From contig NZ_JBHLZU010000033.1 of NCBI RefSeq assembly GCF_042429765.1, positions 1-64,000 on the forward strand: DNA of 64,000 nucleotides, in the 5' to 3' direction. Under the pieces are notes generated by a model. It ran no database searches. It was not told the DNA's origin and saw only the letters and a list, made by a program, of their open reading frames with translations. Made by a program: the position numbers and the translations under genes. Positions 52,478-60,704 of this stretch are shown in pieces. Source of the stretch: Allokutzneria oryzae. GTDB taxonomy: Bacteria > Actinomycetota > Actinomycetes > Mycobacteriales > Pseudonocardiaceae. Positions within the stretch are counted from its first letter, which is position 1, and every line of letters begins with the position of its first letter.

Positions 52478-53776
52478 TCAGCAGGTGCTGACGGGTTCCG
52501 CGGTGGTGATCCGGTACTGGCCGCGGGCGTCGAGCAGCAGCGGGACCAGCGACCGCGCCTGCTGCGCCAGCGGCACGAACCGGCCGTCACCGACGCTCCA
52601 GCTGTGCACGTCGTGCAGCTCCAGCTTGTCGCGGACCTGCTGGAACTGCTGCGCGGTCAGCCGGTAGCCGCACGGTGGCTGGGTGAGGACCTCGTCGGGC
52701 TTGGGCGCCTGGTTGTCCGCACCGCCGAAGTAGATCGGCTCGCGCTTGAACGGCTCCAGGTTCCGGCTGAACGTCGTGGCCAGCTCGATCTGCGTCCGAC
52801 GCTCCCGCGCCATCTTCAGCGTGCTGTCCACCGAGACCAGGTGCGCGTTCACCCGGCGGCGCGCGTTGAGCGCCGGGTCCGCCTTCTCCGCGGCGTCCTT
52901 GGGATCGACGGCCGATTCGAGCAGCATGCCGACCGCGTGCTTGAGCCCGGAGGTGTTGCGCAGGATGCGTTCCTGGCCGTCACCGGCGGTCTGCTTGATC
53001 GGCTCGCCGGTGTTCGGGTCGGTCCAGATCCCGTAGACACCGCTGGTGTGACCGGCGCTCTCCACCGCCACCCTGGCGTAGTCGCGCGAGAGCTTCTCGG
53101 ACTCGTCGTGGACCCGGTCGGCGACGTTGAGGTTGCGCGGCCACAACCACGTCACGTCCTTGTCGTAGTACGGCGGTGTGGTGCCGTACTCGTGCAGGTC
53201 GTGGACCACGTCGGGCTTGTAGTCCTTGAAGACCTTCGCGGTCGCGCGGGCCTCCGGGGTGGCCAGCGCGAGGTGGTCGCGGTTGATGTCGACACCGTTG
53301 GCGTTGCCGCGGGTGTCGGCGACCCGGCCGTCGGGGTTGGCGGTCGGCACGAACAGCACGGTGGTGGTGCGCAGCATCCGCACCACGTCGGCATCGCGGG
53401 AGAAGGCCAGGTCGCGGATCTTGCTCAGGCAGCCTTCGCGACCGGCGGGCTCATCGCCGTGCTGCGAGCAGATGAACAGCACGACCGAGCCCGCCGCGAC
53501 CACCGGCGCGGGACGAGGGCCCGGCTCGGCGATCTGCACGAGCTGGAGCGGGCGGCCCTGGACGGTCGAGCCGATGCGGTCGATCTTGACGCGGCGCGAG
53601 CCCTTGGCGACCTCGTCGAGGAAGGCCGCTTCCTCGGGCAGGGTGGTCCACGCGGCGCCGTGGGAGGCCTCGAACGGGGTCCGGGGCGGTTGGGCGGCAG
53701 CCGCCGCAGGGGAGGCGAGTGAGGCGCCGAGGCCGACGACGAGCGCGGCCAGGACTGCCATCCGGCGAGAAGTCAC
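52478..53776 (-). CDS. secreted M14-family metallopeptidase
   Basis: 432 aa. Signal peptide (VTSRRMAVLAALVVGLG to an AAAA cleavage region), then an M14-type domain with the zinc HxxE in CSQHGDEPAGREG (about residue 95), NPDGR, DINRDHLALA and the third zinc ligand in VHDLHEYGTTPP. The C-terminal third is helical. It is only distantly related to the carboxypeptidase at 40748 and belongs to the group that handles large or cross-linked peptides. GTG at 53776 has a GAGAG site; ATG at 53761 is an alternative. It lies 69 bp upstream of aceB on the same strand. Confidence 0.85.
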   Translation of the reverse strand: MTSRRMAVLAALVVGLGASLASPAAAAAQPPRTPFEASHGAAWTTLPEEAAFLDEVAKGSRRVKIDRIGSTVQGRPLQLVQIAEPGPRPAPVVAAGSVVLFICSQHGDEPAGREGCLSKIRDLAFSRDADVVRMLRTTTVLFVPTANPDGRVADTRGNANGVDINRDHLALATPEARATAKVFKDYKPDVVHDLHEYGTTPPYYDKDVTWLWPRNLNVADRVHDESEKLSRDYARVAVESAGHTSGVYGIWTDPNTGEPIKQTAGDGQERILRNTSGLKHAVGMLLESAVDPKDAAEKADPALNARRRVNAHLVSVDSTLKMARERRTQIELATTFSRNLEPFKREPIYFGGADNQAPKPDEVLTQPPCGYRLTAQQFQQVRDKLELHDVHSWSVGDGRFVPLAQQARSLVPLLLDARGQYRITTAEPVSTC

Positions 53777-53823
53777 CGTTGGACTCTCACGGCGAACTTC
53801 CCGCCGGTCAAGGACCTTTCGGT

Positions 53824-54459
53824 TCAGGAGCCGTTCAGGGCGGTGCCGCCGACCCGGTGCCGGTCCGCGGTGCGCAGCCAGTCCAGCAGCCCGCGCACCA
53901 CCAGGACGGCGAAGACCACGTAGACAGCGGCGGAGAACCAGAGTCCCGAGGCGATCTGCAACGGCACGCCGACGGCGTCCACGGCCAGCCACACCAGCCA
54001 GAACTCGACCAGCCCGCGCGCCTGCGCGGCGAAGGCGACGACGGTGCCGATGAAGATCCACGCGTCCGGCCACGGCGCCCACGACGCGTTCAGCGCGTCC
54101 AGGAGCAGCGCGAACGCGGCCGTGCCGAGCGCCATCGCGGCGACCAGCGCGAGCCGCTCACGGCCGGTCGCCTTGCGCACCACCACGCCGTACACCGGGT
54201 CCTGGCGGTGCGACCACGCCCACCAGCCGTAGAGCGAGATCGCGAAGATGACCACCTGCCGGGTCGCCAGGCCGCCGAGGTCGGCCGAGACGTAGACGGC
54301 GAACAGCAGCACGGTCGCCCCGACCTGCACCGGCCAGGTCCACAGCGTGCGCCGCTGGGCGAGGAACACCACCGCGAGGGCGCACAGCTGGCCGACGAGC
54401 TCGGCGTAGGAGATCTTCTGCCCGAACAGCGTGAGGCCCTGAGTGACCAGCACGTCCAC
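53824..54459 (-). CDS. pnuX: PnuC-family transporter under FMN control, probable riboflavin importer
   Basis: 211 aa, seven membrane spans. The PnuC-fold landmarks are YGWWAWSHR near the centre and FWLVWLAVDAVGVPLQIASG late in the chain. PnuC itself imports nicotinamide riboside, but actinobacterial members placed behind FMN riboswitches (PnuX/RibM) import riboflavin. Here an FMN riboswitch lies directly upstream, so riboflavin is the better call; that part is inference from regulation. GTG at 54459 has a GAGGAG site; earlier codons extend into the leader. Confidence 0.85.
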   Translation of the reverse strand: MDVLVTQGLTLFGQKISYAELVGQLCALAVVFLAQRRTLWTWPVQVGATVLLFAVYVSADLGGLATRQVVIFAISLYGWWAWSHRQDPVYGVVVRKATGRERLALVAAMALGTAAFALLLDALNASWAPWPDAWIFIGTVVAFAAQARGLVEFWLVWLAVDAVGVPLQIASGLWFSAAVYVVFAVLVVRGLLDWLRTADRHRVGGTALNGS

Positions 54460-54503
54460 CGCGTTCTCCTCTCCCGGGGCGCTCCGGGGCGGCACAACGC
54501 GGC

Positions 54504-54532
54504 AGACGGGTCGCGGGCAGCGCGAACCGTCT
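54504..54532 (-). terminator. leader hairpin between the FMN aptamer and the transporter start
   Basis: AGACGG+TCGCG pairs with CGCGA+CCGTCT across one mismatch, giving an 11-bp stem with a five-base loop. It sits between the aptamer and the ribosome site. No T-run follows on the minus strand, so it may act as a factor-dependent terminator or by hiding the ribosome site. Confidence 0.5.
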
Positions 54533-54540
54533 ACGCACGC

Positions 54541-54691
54541 GTGCGCTGCCTACCATCCGGACTTTCACCGTCGGCCCTGGAATCGCACCAGGTCAACCGC
54601 TGACTGGCGGCCAGCGGGTCGCGGGCTGGGAGGTCCGGTGAGGGACCTCGTCACCGCCGGTTCGGACTTTCACCGAGCCCCGGAAGCGCAC
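54541..54691 (-). promoter_or_regulatory. FMN riboswitch (RFN element)
   Basis: Minus strand: the conserved cores GGTGAAAGTCC, ACCGGCGGTGAC, GGTTGACCTGGTG and CCGACGGTGAAAGTCCGGAT occur in the RFN order. The ends pair as helix P1 (GTGCGCT at 54685-54691 with AGCGCAC at 54541-54547). FMN binding normally switches the downstream riboflavin gene off. Confidence 0.9.
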
Positions 54692-54737
54692 GACTTCTTC
54701 AGATCACCCAACAGTCTGGCCCACCACCGTATTCCGT

Positions 54738-57125
54738 TCACGGCGTTCGTTGTTCGGCCATCCAGGCGGCGATCCTGGCCCGCGAGCTGAAGGCCAGCTT
54801 GGTGAGGATGTGCTGCACGTGCGTCTCCGCCGTCCGCTGCGAGATCACCAGCTTCGTCGCGATGTCCTTGTTGGACATGCCCTGGGCGACGAGCTCGGCG
54901 ACCTCCAGCTCCCGCCGGCTGAGGGCGGACCGCGTGCTCTCCCGCGCCCGGCACGGCGCGGCCGGTGCGCCTTCGGCGTCGTCGCCGAGGGCGTAGGTCA
55001 CCACCCGCTCGAAGCTGAGCCCCCTGCCTTTCGCCAGCGCCGCGTGGAACGCCGCGTCGCCGAGCGCTTCCCGCACGGCCGCCTCGGCCTCGTCGTGGCA
55101 GGCGATCAGCTGCGCGATCCCGTTGAGCGGACCGCCGATCGTCTGCCAGATGCGCTGGGCCGCGCCCATCAGGCGGGCGGCCCGTTCGTGGTGGCCGTCG
55201 GCCGTGGCGATCCAGGCCAGCAGCTCCAGGGCCAGGCCGACACCCGGGCTGTCGTTGAGCGAGCGCTTCAACCGGACGCAGCGCCGCACCATCTCGGCGG
55301 CCTCGCGGTGTTTGCCCTGCTTCCACAGGCCGAGGCCGTAGACGAACAGCGCGTAGGTCCGGCACCAGATCTCCCCGCACGCCTCGCTGCGGCGCAGGCA
55401 CTCCACGCACAGGGCGATGGCGTGGTCGACGTCCCCGTGCCTGGCGTCGCCGCGAAGGCAGTAGCAGAACGCCAGCTTGTAGAGCAGGGTGATGACGCCG
55501 ACCTCGTCGTTGAGCGCGCGATGGCGGGCGAGGGCGTCCTCGTAGAGCACCAGGGCGGCAGCGTGGTCGCCCTCCGACATCGCCGCGTGCGCGGTGTAGT
55601 GCACGGCGTAGGCCTGGGCCGACTGGTAGCCGAGCCGTTCGGCCAGGGCGTGGCACTCCTCCAGCGCCACCCGCGCCGCGAAGTGGTCGCCCCGGATCTG
55701 CTCGATCCACCCGGTGATCCACAACGCCTTCGCCCGCAGCGGGGTGGGCTCGGTGGCGAGCGCGAGCAGCAGCTCGAACCAGCGGCGGCCCTCGCTGATG
55801 AAGCCGTAGGTGACCCAGTAGCTCCACAGCAGGGTCACCATGGCAAGGCCGATCTGCTTCTCCCCCGGCTCCACCAGGCAGTAGTCCAGCGCGACGCGCA
55901 GGTTGGCGTGCTCGGCGCGCAGGCGCTCGCACCAACTGGGCTGACGCGGGCCCAGCCAGTCCGCTTCGGCGCGCACGGCCAGCCGGTGGTAGTAGTCCCG
56001 GTGCCTGCGCCGCATCATCGCCTCCTCCGATGCGGGCAGCCGGGTCCGGCCGTAGTCGCGGATGGTGTGCAGCATCCGGAAGTACGACCGGCCGTCGTGC
56101 TCCTCCTTGGCCAGCAGCGACTTGTCGACCAGCCCGGCCACCAGGTTCAGCACGTCCTCCCGGTCGATGCCCCTGCCCGCGCACACCGCTTCGGCCGCGT
56201 CGAGGTCACAACCGCCGGTGAACACCGACAACCTGGTCCACAGCGTCCGCTCCTCGGGCGTGCACAGGTCGAAGCTCCAGTCGATGGCCGCCTGCAACGT
56301 CTGGTGCCGCGACGGCGCGGCCCGTCTGCCACCGCTGAGCAGGTTGAAGCGGTCGCCGAGGCGGATCAGGATCTCCTTCTCGGACAACACCTGCAGCCGC
56401 CGGGCGGCCAGCTCGATGGCCAGCGGGATGCCGTCGAGCAGGTGGCAGATCCCGGCCAGCACCGCGGAGTTGTCGTCGGTGACCCGGAACTCCGGCAGCA
56501 CCGCCGCGGCGCGCTCCACGAACAGCCGCACCGCGTCGTACCGGTCGATGTCGGCGGCGGCGGGCGAGTGGTCCGGGGCGGGCGTCGGCAACGGGGGCAC
56601 GATCAGCAGGTGCTCCCCCTGCACGGCGAGGACCTGCCTGCTGGTGGCCAGGATGCGCAGCCCGGCGGAGACGGCGAGCAGCTCGCCCGCCAGCCGCGAG
56701 CAGGCGTCGAGCAGGTGCTCGCAGTTGTCCAGCACCAGCAGGATCTGCTTGTCCCGCAGGTAGTCGGTGAGCACGGCCATCGGTGACCGCGCCGTGTGGT
56801 CGCTGATCCGCAGCGTGTCGGCGACGGTCTGGGCCAGCAGCGCGGGCTCCTCCAGCGCGGCCAGCTCCACCAGCCACGCCCCGTCGCGGAAGGACTGCCG
56901 CGCGTCCATGGCGACTCGGGTGGCCAACCGGGTCTTGCCGACCCCGCCGGTTCCGATCAATGTCACCAGCCGCGTGGCGGAGAGCAGTCGTTTCACCTCG
57001 GACACTTCGTGCCGGCGCCCGACAAAGCTGCTCACCTCGGCGAGCAGATTTCCGTTCCGGCAACGCGGCACCATGCCCTGGAACCTACGCGCCTGCCAAG
57101 AGGGCGAAACACGGAGATGACTCAT
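54738..57125 (-). CDS. large ATP-binding LuxR-family (LAL/AfsR-like) regulator, second of a pair
   Basis: 795 aa. An NB-ARC-type ATPase at the N-terminus (Walker A GTGGVGKTRLA near 58, Walker B ILLVLDNCEH near 130, GIPLAIELAARRL), TPR-like helical repeats (about 400-690), and a C-terminal LuxR helix-turn-helix (about 735-795; LSRRELEVAELVAQGMSNKDIA, TAETHVQHILTKL). Such proteins are signal-responsive transcription activators, often of secondary metabolism. ATG at 57125 overlaps the stop of the upstream paralogue (ATGA); ATG at 57074 would start just before the conserved GNLLAEVSSFVGR and is a real alternative. Confidence 0.88.
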   Translation of the reverse strand: MSHLRVSPSWQARRFQGMVPRCRNGNLLAEVSSFVGRRHEVSEVKRLLSATRLVTLIGTGGVGKTRLATRVAMDARQSFRDGAWLVELAALEEPALLAQTVADTLRISDHTARSPMAVLTDYLRDKQILLVLDNCEHLLDACSRLAGELLAVSAGLRILATSRQVLAVQGEHLLIVPPLPTPAPDHSPAAADIDRYDAVRLFVERAAAVLPEFRVTDDNSAVLAGICHLLDGIPLAIELAARRLQVLSEKEILIRLGDRFNLLSGGRRAAPSRHQTLQAAIDWSFDLCTPEERTLWTRLSVFTGGCDLDAAEAVCAGRGIDREDVLNLVAGLVDKSLLAKEEHDGRSYFRMLHTIRDYGRTRLPASEEAMMRRRHRDYYHRLAVRAEADWLGPRQPSWCERLRAEHANLRVALDYCLVEPGEKQIGLAMVTLLWSYWVTYGFISEGRRWFELLLALATEPTPLRAKALWITGWIEQIRGDHFAARVALEECHALAERLGYQSAQAYAVHYTAHAAMSEGDHAAALVLYEDALARHRALNDEVGVITLLYKLAFCYCLRGDARHGDVDHAIALCVECLRRSEACGEIWCRTYALFVYGLGLWKQGKHREAAEMVRRCVRLKRSLNDSPGVGLALELLAWIATADGHHERAARLMGAAQRIWQTIGGPLNGIAQLIACHDEAEAAVREALGDAAFHAALAKGRGLSFERVVTYALGDDAEGAPAAPCRARESTRSALSRRELEVAELVAQGMSNKDIATKLVISQRTAETHVQHILTKLAFSSRARIAAWMAEQRTP

Positions 57126-59449
57126 CGCCGTTGCGTTGCGACCCAGACGGCGATCTGGGATCGAGAGCTGAATCCCAGTTTCTGCAGGATGTGTCCGGCG
57201 TGACCTTCCGCGGTGCGCCGCCCTATCACCAGCTTCACGGCGATCTCCTTGTCCGACAAGCCGTCCGCGATCAGTCTGGCGACCTGTCTCTCCCGTTGGG
57301 TCAGGGGCGTCCACTGGTCGGCCTTGCGTTCGCCCGCACCGAGCGGGGTGGGCTCGTACTGCTCCTCCAGGGCGTAGGAGATCGTCTCGTCGAGGTTGAG
57401 CTCGGCACCGCGCCGGAATGCCAGCTCGAACTCATGGTCACCGAGTTCCTTGCGGGCCAGGGACTCGCACTGCCGGTGCGGGGCACCGAAATACCGCGAC
57501 CCGAACATCGGGAAGCCGACCGAGCGCCAGATCTGCCTGGCCGCGCCGAAAAGAACGGCCGCGCGTTCCGAGGCGGACCGGGTCGTATCAATCCACGCGA
57601 GCACCTCGACGGCCAGCGCGATTCCCAAGAGGTCGTTGAAATTTCTCTTTATTCGCAGGGATTCCTTTCCGCACGCGGTAGCCCGGTCGAGCTCGCCGAG
57701 GTTCCACGCCACCAGGGCCTGCACGTAGACCACGAAGGCGTAGGACCACCGCTCGCCGTGCTCCAGGCTGATGGCGCTCACCTCCTCGCACAACGCGGTC
57801 GCCCGGTCGAGGTCCCCCAGGAACACCGCCACGATGGCCATCTCGATCCCGGCCAGCAGCACGTTGCTGTTGAGCTCGCCGAGGCCGCGGTACCGCGCCT
57901 GCGCCTCCTCGAACAACGCGGTGGCGGTGCGCAGGTCGTCGCCGACCAGGGCGTTGCACCCCAGCCGGTGGATGGAGTACGCCAGGGCCGTGTCGTCACC
58001 CACCTGTTCGGCGTAGCCACGGCATTCCTCCAGCATGGCGGTCGCGGCGGCGATCTCACCCTGCACGGTGGCGACGTACCCGTTGACCCACAGCGCCTTC
58101 GCCCGTTCCGGGCTCGGGACGGGGGCGTGTCCGAGGACCCGGTCCAGCCAGTAGCGGCCCTCTTTCAAGCCGCCGCAGCCCGCCCAGTAGAACCAGAGCG
58201 CTCCGGCGAGCCGCAGACCGGTGCGCCCCTCCCCCTGCTCGACCAGGCAGAAGTCCAGCGCGGCGCGGATGTTCGCGTGGTCGAGCCGGGTACGCGCGAA
58301 GATCTCGTTCTGGTGTGGCCCGAACCACTCCCGCTCATCGCGTTCGGCCAGTTCGAGGTAGTGGTCCCGGTGCAGGCCGCGCAGCGAGGACTCCTCCCCG
58401 ATCTCGCGCAGCTTGTCCTGGCCGTACTGCCGAAGCGGCTCCAGCAACCGGAACCGCGACCATCCGGCGTGCACCTCACGGATCAGCACCGACTTCTCGA
58501 CCAGTCCGAGCAACAGGTCCAGGACCGCCCCTGCGGCCAGACCGCTGCCGCAGCAGACCCGCTCGGCCGAGCACAGGTCGAAGCCACCGGCGAACACCGA
58601 CACCCGGGCCCACAGAGTCTGCTCCGCAGGCGTGCACAGCGCGAAGCTCCACTCGACGGCGGCGCGCAGCGTCTGGTGCCGTCCCACGCGCTTGTCCGCC
58701 ACTCGCAAGCGATAACAGTCGTCCAGCGCGGCGAGCAGGTGTTCCAGCGGCAGCGCGCGCAGTCGCACCGCCGCCAGCTCGATCGCCAGCGGGATGCCGT
58801 CCAGCAGCCGGCACACCCGCACCACCTGCTCCTGGTTCGCGGCGGTCACCTCGAAGTCCGGGACCACAGCGGCCGCGCGATCGGCGAACAGCACCAGCGC
58901 CGGGTACCGCGCGAGGTCGCCGTCGGGCAACGGCAGCCGCGCGTCGGGCAGTGCCAGCGGGGCGACCTGCCAGAGGTGCTCGCCGCCGACACCCAGCCGC
59001 TCCCTGCTGGTCGCGAGCAGACGCAACCCCGGCGCGGCCGACAGCAGGACCTCCACCAGCTCCGCGCAGGCGTCCACGAGGTGCTCGCAGTTGTCCAGCA
59101 CCAGCAGCGCCTGCTGGTCCCGCAGGTGCTCGGCGAGCACGTCCGTCCGGCAACGCCCGGTGTGGTCGCGCACACCGAGCGACTCCAGAACCGTGTGCGC
59201 CACCAGCGCGGGATCCCGCAGGTCCGCGAGCTCGACCAGCCACACCCCGTCGTCGAAGGCGCGACGCAGCACTCCGGCGGTCCGCAACGCCAGCCGCGTC
59301 TTGCCGACTCCCCCGACACCGGTCAGCGTCACCAGCCGGGTTTCGGACAGCAAACGTTTGACCGCAACGACATCACGACGGCGGCCGACGAAACTCGTTG
59401 TGTCGACGGGAAGGTTTCCTCTGCGACGCACTGCGGCGACACCGGGCAC
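57122..59449 (-). CDS. large ATP-binding LuxR-family (LAL/AfsR-like) regulator, first of a pair
   Basis: 775 aa, same architecture as its neighbour: RRRGNLPVDTTSFVGR start, Walker A GVGGVGKTRLAL near 44, Walker B ALLVLDNCEH near 113, TPR-like repeats, LuxR helix-turn-helix at about 715-775 (LTQRERQVARLIADGLSDKEIA, RRTAEGHAGHILQKL). The two proteins are clearly paralogous but well diverged, so the duplication is old. The GTG start lies six bases after a strong -10 box, so its mRNA is probably leaderless. Confidence 0.9.
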   Translation of the reverse strand: MPGVAAVRRRGNLPVDTTSFVGRRRDVVAVKRLLSETRLVTLTGVGGVGKTRLALRTAGVLRRAFDDGVWLVELADLRDPALVAHTVLESLGVRDHTGRCRTDVLAEHLRDQQALLVLDNCEHLVDACAELVEVLLSAAPGLRLLATSRERLGVGGEHLWQVAPLALPDARLPLPDGDLARYPALVLFADRAAAVVPDFEVTAANQEQVVRVCRLLDGIPLAIELAAVRLRALPLEHLLAALDDCYRLRVADKRVGRHQTLRAAVEWSFALCTPAEQTLWARVSVFAGGFDLCSAERVCCGSGLAAGAVLDLLLGLVEKSVLIREVHAGWSRFRLLEPLRQYGQDKLREIGEESSLRGLHRDHYLELAERDEREWFGPHQNEIFARTRLDHANIRAALDFCLVEQGEGRTGLRLAGALWFYWAGCGGLKEGRYWLDRVLGHAPVPSPERAKALWVNGYVATVQGEIAAATAMLEECRGYAEQVGDDTALAYSIHRLGCNALVGDDLRTATALFEEAQARYRGLGELNSNVLLAGIEMAIVAVFLGDLDRATALCEEVSAISLEHGERWSYAFVVYVQALVAWNLGELDRATACGKESLRIKRNFNDLLGIALAVEVLAWIDTTRSASERAAVLFGAARQIWRSVGFPMFGSRYFGAPHRQCESLARKELGDHEFELAFRRGAELNLDETISYALEEQYEPTPLGAGERKADQWTPLTQRERQVARLIADGLSDKEIAVKLVIGRRTAEGHAGHILQKLGFSSRSQIAVWVATQRR

Positions 59450-59455
59450 GCGCGT

Positions 59456-59485
59456 ACCCTATGGGCGCCGCTCACGGCCGGTCAA
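59456..59485 (-). promoter_or_regulatory. promoter of the tandem LuxR regulator operon
   Basis: Minus strand: -35 TTGACC (59480-59485), 18-bp spacer, -10 TAGGGT (59456-59461), GTG start six bases downstream. This is the best single-gene promoter in the window and fits the principal sigma factor. Confidence 0.75.
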
Positions 59486-59831
59486 CGCGAACGAAATGCC
59501 GTTCCCGCAAAGGAACCAGCCGCTTGTCCCCTGCTCGCACCGGCCGCCACCTGCGATCCTGAGGCGTCCGTCACCCCACAGGACCTCAAGGAGGAACCTT
59601 GGGAAACAAGGAAAAGGCACACCGATCGGCGCATGCGCGGGCGCCCGGCGTACCGCTCGACGGTCGTATCACCGCACGTCCGCGCACACCTCCCAATCAT
59701 CCACTATGGACAGACAGGGGGTCGCTGAGCACCGCACACCCCGTCGGCACGAACAGGAAACCCCTTACCCGGATTCCTTGCGCGCGAACAGGAGTAGGCT
59801 GCGTTCGGTCATCCACGACGAGGGGGCTGCG
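59486..59831. other. divergent intergenic region with an orphan ribosome site
   Basis: AAGGAGG (59588-59594) is followed after four bases by TTG (59599) and a frame starting MGNKEKAHRSAHARAPG. That frame runs on out of phase into the MEDS-STAS gene and is Arg/Pro-rich, so it looks like a decayed or chance frame. A -10-like TAGGCT at 59795-59800, about 30 bases before the MEDS-STAS ATG, is a candidate promoter for that operon. Confidence 0.45.
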
Positions 59832-60704
59832 ATGGGCAGGCCCTGGACTGCGGTCAACCACCTGTGCCTTTCCTACCGCGACGAGGACGAGTGCCGCACC
59901 CTGCTGGCGATCAACCTCCTCGTCGCGTTGGAGCGCGGGGAAAAGGTCGTCTTCTTCTCCTGTGACACGTCGGTGGACGTGATCCACACGTGGCTGCGCG
60001 GCGTGGTCGATGAGGTCGAGCTGCTGGTCGCCCGTGGTCAGGTGGCCGTGCGGCCCGCGAACGGGTTCTCCACGACGAACGGGAAGCTCGACGACGAGCA
60101 CCTGGTGGAGCTGCTGCTCCAGGAGTCCGGCACGGCGGCGCGAGCCGGGTACACCGGCCTGCGGGTCAGCATGCCGAGGACGTGCGCTCCTGGCGACTCC
60201 CTCGGCTGGGCCCGCCTGCTCGAACACGAGGAGCGGCTCACCGAGCTGCTCGTCAGCGGTGAGCTGGCGAGGCTGACGCTGGCCTGCCAGTACGACCAGC
60301 GGCTGGTCCCCGACCGCAGGCTGGGCGAGCTGCGGCAGGCCCATCCGATCGCGCTGACCGCCGAGCAGGCCGGGCGGCACCAGCCCCTGCTGCGCACGGA
60401 CAAGCTGCGGGGGCGGACGGGGCTGCGCCTCAGCGGGGAGATCAACAGGTCCAACCTCGCGGAGCTGTCCGCGGCGCTGGAGTCCAGCATCCAGGACGAC
60501 AACGACCTCCACCTCGACCTCGCCGACCTGCACTACGCGGACGTGGCCGCCGTCCGGCTGCTGGTGCAGACCGCGGACGGCCTGCCGGAGGGCCGCCGGA
60601 TCGTGCTGAGCTCGCCGGGGCCGATCGTCAAGGCCATCCTGCGGATCTACGACTGGGACCAGCTCCCCACCGTGCGTCTGCTGGAGGGGAGCGAGACGCC
60701 ATGA
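59832..60704 (+). CDS. MEDS-STAS sensory protein (anti-sigma factor antagonist-like)
   Basis: 290 aa, soluble. Residues about 8-165 are a MEDS (DcmR-like) domain (HLCLSYRDEDECRTLLAINL, VVFFSCDTSVDVI), thought to sense small methylated or related ligands. Residues about 190-285 are a STAS domain (GLRLSGEINRSNLAELSAAL, LDLADLHYADVAAVRLLV). The place normally held by the phosphorylatable Ser of STAS antagonists is V/A (ADVAA). Its stop overlaps the start of the partner gene (ATGA). GAGGGGG precedes the ATG. Confidence 0.85.
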   Translation: MGRPWTAVNHLCLSYRDEDECRTLLAINLLVALERGEKVVFFSCDTSVDVIHTWLRGVVDEVELLVARGQVAVRPANGFSTTNGKLDDEHLVELLLQESGTAARAGYTGLRVSMPRTCAPGDSLGWARLLEHEERLTELLVSGELARLTLACQYDQRLVPDRRLGELRQAHPIALTAEQAGRHQPLLRTDKLRGRTGLRLSGEINRSNLAELSAALESSIQDDNDLHLDLADLHYADVAAVRLLVQTADGLPEGRRIVLSSPGPIVKAILRIYDWDQLPTVRLLEGSETP

